A DNA stretch of 64,000 nt from Olsenella sp. GTDB lineage: Bacteria > Actinomycetota > Coriobacteriia > Coriobacteriales > Atopobiaceae. Where the stretch lies: assembly GCA_022648325.1 (NCBI GenBank), contig JALCMG010000003.1, positions 62,001 through 126,000 on the forward strand, in the 5' to 3' direction. A program made the translations under genes and the position numbers. Below, one piece after another: positions 8,173 to 16,173 of the stretch. Numbering within the stretch: the first letter of the stretch is position 1; each line of letters opens with the position of its first letter. The notes under the pieces were generated by a model. That model saw only the letters and a list, made by a program, of their open reading frames with translations. It had not been told where the DNA came from and made no database searches.

Positions 8173-8616
8173 CTAAGCTGCGGGCTTTGCCCCGCCGGGG
8201 ATTTCGCCACCGCAGTGCGGGCAGCGAGTGGCACCAGCCTTGACCTCCTCAAGGCAGTGCGGGCAGATAGGGGCTGCAGCCTCTTCTGCCTCTTCCTGCT
8301 CGCCGGCAAGCTTCTTTGCCTCCTCGGCGAGCTTGTTCATGCTCTTAACCAGGCAGAAGATGATAAGCGCAATGATGATGAAGTTAATAATTGCCGAAAT
8401 AAACGCACCAAAGTTAAGCTGTGCGGCCCCAACGTTTACCACGAGACCAATCTCCTCGCCGCCGCCGGTGAGGCCGGAAATGAGCGGCTGGATGATGTCG
8501 CCAACCAGTGAGTTGACGATGGCCGTAAACGCGCCGCCGATAATGACACCAACTGCCATGTCCATTACGTTGCCATGTGAGATGAACTCGCGGAACTCGC
8601 CAAAGAAGCCCTTCAT
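8173..8616 (-). CDS. mscL: Large-conductance mechanosensitive channel with zinc-ribbon tail
   Basis: 147 residues. The first ~100 are a normal MscL: N-terminal amphipathic helix, TM1 with 'GNVMDMAVGVIIGGAFTAIV', an external loop, and TM2 'FISAIINFIIIALIIFCLV'. MscL opens under membrane tension and releases solutes on osmotic downshock. Where most MscL end in a short bundle helix, this one has a Glu-rich helix and then a zinc ribbon with CPHC (118, 121) and CPHC (132, 135). GGAGCAAT precedes the start. The gene is convergent with manA. Confidence 0.9.
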   Translation of the reverse strand: MKGFFGEFREFISHGNVMDMAVGVIIGGAFTAIVNSLVGDIIQPLISGLTGGGEEIGLVVNVGAAQLNFGAFISAIINFIIIALIIFCLVKSMNKLAEEAKKLAGEQEEAEEAAAPICPHCLEEVKAGATRCPHCGGEIPGGAKPAA

Positions 8617-8761
8617 ATTGCTCCTCTCTCCAAAGCTTGGGGCTAAGGCCGTCGTGTGACGTTTGTCTGACTAGCTAGCGGTGTCGACAGCCTTTGAAGA
8701 CTCTACCACGCTGCTTCACATTGGCGGAGCACAGCTGGTAATTGGTTATGCATGACTAGCA

Positions 8762-9220
8762 TTACAGTCCAAGTTCCTCCGAGTCGAGCATCACGGTGAA
8801 GGGACCATCATTCACAAGGCTCACCCGCATGTGGACCCCAAACACCCCGCGACCCACACGGCCTGCGCCCAGGTCCTTCTCGGCTAGATTGCAGAAGAAC
8901 TCGTAGAGATGGCTCGCAAGCTCTGCAGGCGCCGCTCCCGTGAAGGAGGGCCTGTTGCCGTGGCGTGCATCTGCATAGAGCGTGAACTGGCTCACCACGA
9001 GAAGAGACCCGTCAACGTCCACAAGCGAGAGGTTGGTACGGCCATCCTCGTCTGCGCAAATGCGGAGCTTGCAAACCTTCTCCCACATGCGCCTGGTTGT
9101 GTCCTCGGTATCTGTTGGCCCAACGCCGAGAAGCACGAGGTAGCCTGCCCCGCAGGAACCCACCTCGTGCCCTTCCACCTCGACCGAAGCCCGCTCGACT
9201 CGCTGAATGAGCGCTCGCAC
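8762..9220 (-). CDS. dtd: D-aminoacyl-tRNA deacylase
   Basis: 152 residues of the DTD family, which removes D-amino acids wrongly loaded on tRNA. Family motifs 'LLVVSQFTLYADARHGNRPSF' (the SQFTL box) and 'GVFGVHMRVSLVNDGPFTV' (the NxGPV/T region) are intact. The start is a GTG at 9220 with GAGG just before it. It begins one base after the stop of the carboxypeptidase gene, so the two are translationally coupled. Confidence 0.9.
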   Translation of the reverse strand: MRALIQRVERASVEVEGHEVGSCGAGYLVLLGVGPTDTEDTTRRMWEKVCKLRICADEDGRTNLSLVDVDGSLLVVSQFTLYADARHGNRPSFTGAAPAELASHLYEFFCNLAEKDLGAGRVGRGVFGVHMRVSLVNDGPFTVMLDSEELGL

Positions 9221-9221
9221 G

Positions 9222-10772
9222 TTACCTCGCCAGCCCGTAGATGTCCGAGAACTTCTCGACGAGGTAGTCCGTGTAGTAGCGCGGCTCGAAGTCCTCGCCG
9301 CAGGCCATGCGGATGAGCTGCGCGGAGTCCTTGGCGCGGCCCCAGTGCCAGATGTTGGAGCGCAGCCACTCTCGGATGGGAGCAAGATCACCTGCTGTGC
9401 AGCAGCCGTCAAAGTCCACGCCTTGGCGCACCATGGCGGCCTTGAACTGTGCACCAAAGGCGCTACCAAGCGCGTAGGTGGGGAAGTAGGCGAAGTCGCC
9501 GTCGGACCAGTGCGTGTCCTGAAGGGCTCCCTCGGTATCCGTGGGTACCTCCACGCCCAGGTACTCGCGGTAGCGATCGGCCCAGAGACCGGGGACGTCA
9601 GCGGCCTTTGCCTCGCCCGAGAAGAGCAGCTGCTCGATCTCGTAGCGCACCAGGATGTGGAGGGGGTAGGTAAGCTCGTCGGCATCGCAGCGGATGAGGC
9701 CTAGTTCCGCGCAGTTCTCGGCCATGAAGAGCTGGTGCGCTGTCATGCGTCCAAGCTGTCCGGGGAAGTGCTTGGCGAGAAGTCGCGTGAGGGGCTCGGA
9801 GAAGGCCTCGCTTCTGCCCACGTAGTTCTCGAAGAAGCGCGACTGCGCCTCGTGCATGCCCGAGCTGGTGCCGCCCTTGAGCGAGGTGAAGCGGTATGTC
9901 GGGTCAACGCTTTGCTCGTACATGGCATGCCCGCCCTCGTGGAGCATGCTGAAGACGTTCGAAAGGATGTTCTCCGGATAGACGTGGGTCGCGATGGCCA
10001 CAAAGCCAATCGAGGGGCCGCCCGTGTAGGGATGCTCGGTGGAGCCAAGCCAGAGGGCGTCGGTGTCCACGCCCTCCAGGCGCATGAGGTCACGGGCGAG
10101 GTCCCACTGGCGACGCTCGTCAAAGCTGCCGTCCACCACGCGGTGGTTGGGCTTTCTCGGCGCGGCCATGCACTCCGCCAGAAGCGGCACCACGCACTTC
10201 TTGACCTGCTCGAAGAAGGGGTCATAGAAGGCGCGGCTCGTGCCGTGCTCGTACTGGTCGAGCCAGACGTCATAGGGGTCTGCGTTGGGGTTCATGGCGT
10301 TTGCCATGCGTACGCGGGCAGCCACAAGACGGTCGAGGTAGGGCTCGAAGCTGGCCCAGTCGTTTGCGGCCTTCGCTCGGCGCCAGACGTCGTTGGCCTC
10401 GACGGCAAGGCGGCAGAAGGCAGCGCGCTCGTCTGCGGGCACGCCCACCAAGGAGTCGCGATCGCGCTTAAGTATTTTGACCTGAGCGGCGCGTGTCTCG
10501 CCGATGATGCCGGAGTTGGACTCAAGGCGGTCGAGGAGGGATCCCACCTCCGGTGCGCAGAGCAGGCGCGTGGCCTCCTCGTCGAGAACGGCGGACGCCT
10601 CTGCGCGCTCCTCGGTAGCCTTGGGAGGGTCAATGGAAGGGCCGAGCGTGGCTATCTCGTCAAGGGCATAGCGCAGGGCAAAGCGCCGGTGCTCCAGCCG
10701 GTCGAGGTCTGCCATGTCCTGCTTGGGATTGGGGAGCGCCGCGTTGATCGCGGAGGGCGCGTTGTCGGTCAT
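9222..10772 (-). CDS. M32 (Taq-type) metallo-carboxypeptidase
   Basis: 516 residues of peptidase family M32, cytoplasmic zinc carboxypeptidases that trim C-terminal residues from peptides. The zinc site 'HEGGHAMYEQ' (HEXXH) lies near residue 275, and the family motifs 'YTGGPSIGFVAIATHVYPEN' and 'GSFDERRQWDLARDL' (HPF/DXRXT-like) are present. GGAG precedes ATG 10772 by six bases. No signal peptide is seen. It is divergent from the glucokinase gene and coupled to dtd, so it belongs to a protein and peptide turnover pair. Confidence 0.87.
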   Translation of the reverse strand: MTDNAPSAINAALPNPKQDMADLDRLEHRRFALRYALDEIATLGPSIDPPKATEERAEASAVLDEEATRLLCAPEVGSLLDRLESNSGIIGETRAAQVKILKRDRDSLVGVPADERAAFCRLAVEANDVWRRAKAANDWASFEPYLDRLVAARVRMANAMNPNADPYDVWLDQYEHGTSRAFYDPFFEQVKKCVVPLLAECMAAPRKPNHRVVDGSFDERRQWDLARDLMRLEGVDTDALWLGSTEHPYTGGPSIGFVAIATHVYPENILSNVFSMLHEGGHAMYEQSVDPTYRFTSLKGGTSSGMHEAQSRFFENYVGRSEAFSEPLTRLLAKHFPGQLGRMTAHQLFMAENCAELGLIRCDADELTYPLHILVRYEIEQLLFSGEAKAADVPGLWADRYREYLGVEVPTDTEGALQDTHWSDGDFAYFPTYALGSAFGAQFKAAMVRQGVDFDGCCTAGDLAPIREWLRSNIWHWGRAKDSAQLIRMACGEDFEPRYYTDYLVEKFSDIYGLAR

Positions 10773-11024
10773 GATGTCTCCAGACTGCCCCAAGGGGCGC
10801 AAAGAGTCGACTGCACGAACAACGAGTGTAGCCCATGGCTGTGGGCACCCCGTGCGTTTGCCGGTAGCCGTCACGCGTACGCCGCCGATTGCGACACGCC
10901 TCGCCATTTCTGCGCCATGAGTCGTGCATGGGGCCCATCGTCGTGGGATGATAGTGCCCAACTGCTCCCTGCCACCTGTGGCTAGGGGGATCACTTGTCA
11001 GAGAGCCAACCGAGAGGGGAAGAC

Positions 11025-11984
11025 ATGCAAGCCGTCCTTGGCATTGACATTGGTGGAACCAGCATCAAGGCAGGGCTTTTCTCGCCCGAGGGCGAGCTGC
11101 TCGAGGAGCGCAAGATTCCCACGCCCGCACTGGTGAACGCGGAGGCCTTCGCTATCGTGACCGACGGCCTGACGCATCTTCTTGCAGCGCACGAGAACAA
11201 CCCCGAGGACGTTATCGCCTGTGGCCTGGACATCCCCGGCCCCGTTGCCGATGACGGCAAGGTTGGCTTTCTTCCGAATATCCAGCTCGACCCCGATGGC
11301 CTTGTCGCCGCGATGAGCGCTACCTTCCCCAATGCCTCCATTGCCTTCGTGAACGATGCAAACGCAGCCGCGCTGGGCGAGCTTTGGGCCGGCGTGGCCC
11401 ATGGAGTCTCGAGCTTTGTGCTTATCGCGCTGGGCACGGGCGTGGGTGCCGGCGTGGTGGTGAACGGTCGCCTGGTGGCGGGCGCGTTTGGCGCCGGCGG
11501 CGAGATTGGCCACATCACCGTTAACCCCAGCGAGACCGAGACCTGCGGGTGTGGCCGTCACGGCTGCCTTGAGCAGTACGCCTCGGCTAAGGGCATCGTG
11601 AGGCTCTACCTCGAGGAGTGCGACCATCGCGGAGTGACGCCGGTGCACGTTGAGCACGCAACCGACACTCTCTCGGTGTTCCGTGCGCTTGCCAAGGGCG
11701 ACGAGTGCGCAAAGATTGCCGTCGACCAGATGTGCGAGTACCTTGCCCAGGCCATGTCGCAGGTCTCCTGCGTCGTCGACCCTGCCATGTATCTCATTGG
11801 CGGCGGCGTTGCCGGCTCGTTTGCAACCTTTGCACCTGAGCTGCGTCGCCGCTTTCAGGCATATGCCCTTCCCACCTGCAAGGACGTTGCCATCGAAGCC
11901 GCGTCCCTCGGCAACCAGGCTGCCATGTATGGCTGCGCATACGAGGCACTCGAGCTTCGCAAGCGCTCCCAGGATGGCGAGTAA
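11025..11984 (+). CDS. ROK-family glucokinase
   Basis: 319 residues. The N-terminal phosphate motif 'LGIDIGGTSIKAGLF', the sugar site 'FVNDANAAALGELW' with catalytic Asp, and the ROK zinc motif 'CGCGRHGCLEQYAS' (about residues 173-186) are all present. The glucose-type Glu and His (GGEIGHI) are also there. It phosphorylates free glucose or a related hexose to the 6-phosphate. GAGGGGAAG lies just before ATG 11025. It precedes the fructose PTS operon by 300 bp, probably as a separate unit. Another ROK sugar kinase specificity cannot be excluded. Confidence 0.83.
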   Translation: MQAVLGIDIGGTSIKAGLFSPEGELLEERKIPTPALVNAEAFAIVTDGLTHLLAAHENNPEDVIACGLDIPGPVADDGKVGFLPNIQLDPDGLVAAMSATFPNASIAFVNDANAAALGELWAGVAHGVSSFVLIALGTGVGAGVVVNGRLVAGAFGAGGEIGHITVNPSETETCGCGRHGCLEQYASAKGIVRLYLEECDHRGVTPVHVEHATDTLSVFRALAKGDECAKIAVDQMCEYLAQAMSQVSCVVDPAMYLIGGGVAGSFATFAPELRRRFQAYALPTCKDVAIEAASLGNQAAMYGCAYEALELRKRSQDGE

Positions 11985-12296
11985 GCGCGACGTTTTCATA
12001 CGGTGCGAGAAGTGCGCGCCCGCACGGTGGATGCTCTGCCGCGCGGGCGCGTCCCCATGTACTGGCATACTGGCGGCGCTCGGCATGCCATTGCCCGGAT
12101 AATGCGCTACCGCTCGGCGGCCCAGCAAGCTCTTCTTTCGTTTTTCTTCGTTTTACCTCAGCTACTTACGATTGTGTGATAAACTTGTGTCCTGTTTTGG
12201 GAGGGGATATGAAGGCATGACGTCTCCTCACTGGATATGGTCCTAAGGGACCGTCAGATTGGTGCAAAGTGCGCCGTAAGAGAGGGGAGTGAAGGT
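11985..12296. other. Intergenic region upstream of the fructose operon
   Basis: No gene is seen in these 312 bases. The first part holds a GC-rich hairpin (CGCGCCCGC near 12017 against GCGGGCGCG near 12045) that may end glucokinase transcription, although no T-run follows. Then comes TTTCGTTTTTCTTCGTTTT (about 12136-12154), two TTCGTTTT direct repeats of the kind bound by DeoR-type fructose regulators, followed by an AT-rich promoter-like stretch. A tiny frame (ATG AAG GCA TGA after GGAGGGG, about 12210) could be a leader, but nothing else supports it. Confidence 0.3.
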
Positions 12297-13805
12297 ATGG
12301 CCGAAGACACGACGTACGACCTAATTGCCGCTACCGGTTGTCCAACGGGCATTGCCCACACCTACATGGCTAAGGAGGCGCTCGAGAAGGCCGCCGCAGC
12401 CAAGGGCCTCACCATCAAGGTCGAGACCCACGGGCAGGTGGGCATCGAGAACGAGGTGACCCCCGCGCAGATCAAGGCTGCGAAGGCCGTTATCGTTGCC
12501 GCAGACAAGGACGTCCAAGCCGAGCGCTTCGCTGGCAAGCCCATGGTGAGCGTCGGCGTGACTGCCGCCATCAAGGACCCGGAGGGCCTCATTGACAAGG
12601 CCCTTGCTGCAAAGCCGCAGGGCGAGCTCACCGAAGAGGTTTCCCAGGCTTCGGGTGATGCCTCCTCTGAGGAAAAGGAGTCGGTAGGCCACATCATCTA
12701 CAAGCACCTGATGAACGGCGTCAGCCACATGCTCGTCTTCGTGGTTGCCGGCGGCGTCCTCACTGCCGTCTCGTTCCTCTGGGGCATTACGTCCTTCGAT
12801 TCCACCGCGACGGACTACAACTCCTTTGCCGCCATGCTCAAGATCATCGGCGGCATTGCCATGAACCTCATGGTGCCTGTCCTCGCCGCATACATTGCCG
12901 AGTCAATCGGCAAGCGTCCGGCCCTTGTGCCTGGCTTCGTTGCAGGCATGATCGCCATTACAGGTCTGCCAGTCTCGCCTACGACCGGCCTCATTGACGC
13001 AGGCGGCACGGGCGTGGGCTTTGGCTTCCTGGGCGGCATCGTCGGCGGCTTTGTTGCCGGCTACATGGTTGTTGGCCTGGAGAAGCTCCTCTCCGGCATG
13101 CCCAAGAACCTTGATGGTCTTAAGGCCATCTTCCTGTACCCGCTGCTCTCCACCCTCGTCACGGGCCTCATCATGCTCGGCATTTCTGGTCCCATGGCTG
13201 CAATCAACACCGGCATGATGAGCTTCCTCGAGGGCCTCGAGGCCTCCGGCCCCATCGTCCTCGGCCTTGCCATCGGCTGCATGTGCGCGTTCGACATGGG
13301 TGGCCCAGTCAACAAGGCCGCTTACGTCACTGGCACTGCGCTTCTCACCGAGGCACTTCAGGCTGGCATTGGTACCGAGACCTACAGCTTTGGCACCAAC
13401 TTCATGGCCGCAGTTTCCGCCGCTTGCATCGTCCCGCCGCTGATCACCTCCTTCGCGGTCATTGTTGGCAAGAAGTACTTCTCCAAGGAAGACCACGACG
13501 CCGGTATCGTCAACATCGTCCTGGGCTGCACCCACATCACCGAGGGCGCCATTCCGTTCATGACCAAGAACATCTGGCCCGTGATGCCCATCATGATGTG
13601 TGGTTCCTCCATCGCGGCAATTCTCACCATCTTCTTTGGTGTCCACGATCCCGCGCCTCACGGCGGCTTCCTTGTCCTGCCTGTCGTCGACGGCTGGTAC
13701 CTCTGGCTCCTCGCAATCTTTGCTGGCGTTCTTGTTGGCGGTATTCTTTACGTCATCTTCAAGCGCAACGAATACCATAAGAACGGCGATAAGGTCGTGG
13801 AGTAA
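12297..13805 (+). CDS. Fructose-specific PTS enzyme IIBC
   Basis: 502 residues. An N-terminal EIIB-Fru domain (1-105) carries the phosphorylated Cys15 in 'ATGCPTGIAHTYMA'. After a linker of about 25 residues comes a polytopic EIIC-Fru domain with about nine membrane segments, including the conserved 'NLDGLKAIFLYPL' and 'CAFDMGGPVNKAAY' regions. It imports fructose with phosphorylation at C1. It opens an operon with EIIA (9-bp gap), 1-phosphofructokinase and a DeoR regulator. No HPr-like or fused EIIA domain is present. Confidence 0.92.
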   Translation: MAEDTTYDLIAATGCPTGIAHTYMAKEALEKAAAAKGLTIKVETHGQVGIENEVTPAQIKAAKAVIVAADKDVQAERFAGKPMVSVGVTAAIKDPEGLIDKALAAKPQGELTEEVSQASGDASSEEKESVGHIIYKHLMNGVSHMLVFVVAGGVLTAVSFLWGITSFDSTATDYNSFAAMLKIIGGIAMNLMVPVLAAYIAESIGKRPALVPGFVAGMIAITGLPVSPTTGLIDAGGTGVGFGFLGGIVGGFVAGYMVVGLEKLLSGMPKNLDGLKAIFLYPLLSTLVTGLIMLGISGPMAAINTGMMSFLEGLEASGPIVLGLAIGCMCAFDMGGPVNKAAYVTGTALLTEALQAGIGTETYSFGTNFMAAVSAACIVPPLITSFAVIVGKKYFSKEDHDAGIVNIVLGCTHITEGAIPFMTKNIWPVMPIMMCGSSIAAILTIFFGVHDPAPHGGFLVLPVVDGWYLWLLAIFAGVLVGGILYVIFKRNEYHKNGDKVVE

Positions 13806-13814
13806 GGAGAGCGC

Positions 13815-14270
13815 ATGAGCGAGTTCGTTCCGGCATCCCATGTCTACGTAGACAACCCTGCAACTACGGTGGACGAGGTCCTGAGGTTTCTCTCTCAGAC
13901 TGCAGTCTCCTATGGTGTGGCCAATGTCGCTGACAAGGTTTTTGAGGCCTTTAAAGCACGCGAGGCAGAGGGAACAACGGGGATGATGGGCGGATTCGCC
14001 ATTCCGCACGCCAAGACTGCCGAGGTGAGCACCCCAACCGTCATTGTGGTGAAGTTTGCGGGTGCGGTTGAGTGGGCAACCATGGATTCCAAGCCAGTCA
14101 GCTGTGCCATCGCCCTCCTCATCCCTGATGACGGAACCCAGACGGAGCAGCTGCGTCTGCTCTCCAAGGTGGCCGTCCTCCTCATGGATGCAGACTTCCG
14201 CGAGAAAGTGCTAGCCTCCTCAGATCCACAGGAAATCGCAGGCCTCATCAACAGCGGCCTCGAGAGCTAA
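13815..14270 (+). CDS. Fructose PTS enzyme IIA
   Basis: 151 residues of the PTS EIIA type 2 (Fru/Mtl) family. The phosphorylated His is His65 in 'GGFAIPHAKT', and the C-terminal half ('LLSKVAVLLMDADFREKVLA') is typical. It passes phosphate from HPr to the EIIB domain encoded just upstream. AAGGAGAGCGC precedes the start. Confidence 0.92.
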   Translation: MSEFVPASHVYVDNPATTVDEVLRFLSQTAVSYGVANVADKVFEAFKAREAEGTTGMMGGFAIPHAKTAEVSTPTVIVVKFAGAVEWATMDSKPVSCAIALLIPDDGTQTEQLRLLSKVAVLLMDADFREKVLASSDPQEIAGLINSGLES

Positions 14271-14301
14271 CCGGACGGACAACCGGTCTAGGGCTCGTGC
14301 T

Positions 14302-14340
14302 GGGGACCCGTCGCCTGCGCGCCGGGTCCTCTTTTGTGCT
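14302..14340 (+). terminator. Hairpin terminator or attenuator between EIIA and fruK
   Basis: GGACCCG (14304-14310) pairs with CGGGTCC (14323-14329) and is followed by TCTTTTGTGCTTTT. It separates the PTS genes from the kinase and regulator. It may be a partial terminator that lowers fruK-fruR expression, or mark a second promoter. Confidence 0.6.
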
Positions 14341-14394
14341 TTTGCGTTGCCTGGCACGAGTGATATTCATCAAGAAGGAGCAAAGGGAAGTTCA

Positions 14395-15312
14395 ATGATT
14401 TACACGCTTACCACCAATCCCGCCATCGACATGAACATCACCTCGGACACCATCTCGACCGAGCATGTGAACAGGACGCGCGACGCGGTCTACACCCCCA
14501 ACGGCAAGGGGCTAAACGTCTCGTTTACGCTCAAGCACTATGGCGTTGACTCCACGATTCTGGGCTTCTTTGGGGGCTTCTCGGGCGACTACATCGTTCG
14601 CGAGGCTGACAAGATCTGCCCGGTGAAGCCCATCCAGATTGATGGCATCACGCGCGTGAACGTCTTCCTCACCACTCCGGAGGGGGAATACAAGTTCCCC
14701 AACGCTGGTGCGGAGGTGAACCGTCCCAAGCAGGAGGAGATGCTCAAGCTGATCAGAGGACTGGATGACCTGGAGTGCCTGGTCATCTCCGGGAGCCTTC
14801 CAACAGGCATCGTCCCCTCGTACTACGACGAGCTCATTGAGGTTGTGCGCGAGAAGGGCGCGGAGTTTGTGCTGGACATCTCCCACAAGCATCTCCGTGA
14901 GCTGGTGGAGAAGGAGCCGCTCCTCATCAAGCCCAACGACGAGGAGGTTGCCGCGATTTTTGGCGTGGACGTGAAGAGCGAGGAGGACATCATTTCGGCC
15001 CTTCACACCATCCATGGCGCCGGGGCTAAGAACATCCTCCTCACGCTGGGCGGCGAAGGCGCGTACTTCTTCAACGGCGAGCACGTCTGGCACGCAAATG
15101 CCGCCAAGGTTGACATGCTCTCTACTGCATGTGCCGGCGATGCCACTCTCGCTAGTTTCCTTTCGGTGTGGCTGGCCAACCGCAAGTTGGTAGAGCCGGC
15201 GCTCACGCGTGCCATGGCAACGGGTGCCAACGTGGCCATGAGCGCTGGCCTTGGGGACTTTGCCCTTGTCGACCAACTTGCTCAATCAATCCGCGTGGAA
15301 GTGGTGGAGTAG
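14395..15312 (+). CDS. fruK: 1-phosphofructokinase (PfkB family)
   Basis: 305 residues of the ribokinase/PfkB superfamily, phosphorylating fructose-1-P to fructose-1,6-bisphosphate. The early 'TPNGKGLNVSFTLKHYG' motif fits the hexose-phosphate branch. The ATP/anion-hole motif is 'CAGDATLASF' with base Asp249; most relatives have GAGDS/T, so the C in place of G is slightly unusual. AAGGAGCAAAGGG precedes ATG 14395. The regulator gene follows after eight bases. Confidence 0.85.
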   Translation: MIYTLTTNPAIDMNITSDTISTEHVNRTRDAVYTPNGKGLNVSFTLKHYGVDSTILGFFGGFSGDYIVREADKICPVKPIQIDGITRVNVFLTTPEGEYKFPNAGAEVNRPKQEEMLKLIRGLDDLECLVISGSLPTGIVPSYYDELIEVVREKGAEFVLDISHKHLRELVEKEPLLIKPNDEEVAAIFGVDVKSEEDIISALHTIHGAGAKNILLTLGGEGAYFFNGEHVWHANAAKVDMLSTACAGDATLASFLSVWLANRKLVEPALTRAMATGANVAMSAGLGDFALVDQLAQSIRVEVVE

Positions 15313-15320
15313 AGGGAGCC

Positions 15321-16115
15321 ATGCAATCGTCTAATAATCCCAGAATGCTTGCCGCCGAGCGTCAGAAGTACATTCTTGATGTGATTCAAGAGGCCGGCGC
15401 CATCTCGGTCACTCAGATTTGCGAGCGTTGCGGAGTCTCTTCGGTGACTGCCAGAACCGACCTCGATGCTATGGAGCGGGAAGGACAGCTCAAACGCACC
15501 CACGGTGGAGCTGTGCCCGTCTCGCACCTCATCATTCCAGCAGTCCCACAACGCGTTCATAAGAACGCATTCGCGAAGGAGGCCATAGGACGGCGTGCCG
15601 CAGAGCTTGTCGAGGATGGTGAGACCATTCTCGTGGGTTCCGGCAGCACGACCCTGGCCTTCCTCCACTGTCTGGGCGAAAAGCGCGGCATCACAATCAT
15701 CACCAACGACGTCAACGGCCTTATCTATATCGAACAGTTCCTCCCGCAGGCAACCCCCGCTTGTACGGGCGGCATTTTGGGCCGCGAGTACCGCCACTTT
15801 TCCGGACCCATGGTGGCCTCGTCCCTCTCCGATATTTACCTTGACAAGTGCTTCCTTGGTGCCGACGGATTTGAGCCAGACTTTGGCTTCCTCACCGAGT
15901 TCGAGCGCACGGCAACCACAAAGGTCGAATTTATGCGCCACGCGAGAAAGACCATCATCATCATGGACGCCTCAAAGGTTGGAGCCGCCCGCTCATTTGT
16001 GCGATTTGCCGCCCCCACCGACGTGGACATGGTCATCATGGACAAGGATCCGGGTGGCATTGTGGCAAAGGCTACGGCAGGGGAGGACGGCGAGAGCCGC
16101 GTAGTGATTGCGTAG
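15321..16115 (+). CDS. DeoR-family regulator of the fructose operon
   Basis: 264 residues. The DeoR HTH (about 15-65, 'ISVTQICERCGVSSVTARTDLDAME') is followed by 'LKRTHGGAVP' and a DeoRC sugar-phosphate sensor domain with 'ILVGSGSTTLAFL' and 'CFLGADGFEPDFGF'. Such proteins usually repress their own operon until a sugar phosphate binds. It ends the fructose operon (eight bases after fruK), so fructose-1-P is the likely effector. GAGGGAGCC precedes the start. Confidence 0.87.
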   Translation: MQSSNNPRMLAAERQKYILDVIQEAGAISVTQICERCGVSSVTARTDLDAMEREGQLKRTHGGAVPVSHLIIPAVPQRVHKNAFAKEAIGRRAAELVEDGETILVGSGSTTLAFLHCLGEKRGITIITNDVNGLIYIEQFLPQATPACTGGILGREYRHFSGPMVASSLSDIYLDKCFLGADGFEPDFGFLTEFERTATTKVEFMRHARKTIIIMDASKVGAARSFVRFAAPTDVDMVIMDKDPGGIVAKATAGEDGESRVVIA

Positions 16116-16173
16116 CTGCAGGATCGCCGCCCGCGAGACTCCTGTGCTTCCAAGAAAAGGGTAGGTAACAGGG

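Noticed and set aside
6771..8309. 512-codon minus-strand frame spanning the antiporter-manA gap, manA and part of mscL
   Set aside because: It runs antisense through clear manA and overlaps mscL. No ribosome site or family features.
10998..12128. Long minus-strand frame opposite the glucokinase gene
   Set aside because: Glucokinase motifs on the plus strand are complete; the antisense product is His/Ala/Gly-rich without a fold pattern.
12903..14009. Long minus-strand frame opposite fructose EIIBC
   Set aside because: Shadow of the PTS gene; composition (His/Asp/Glu-rich) is that of reversed membrane-protein codons.
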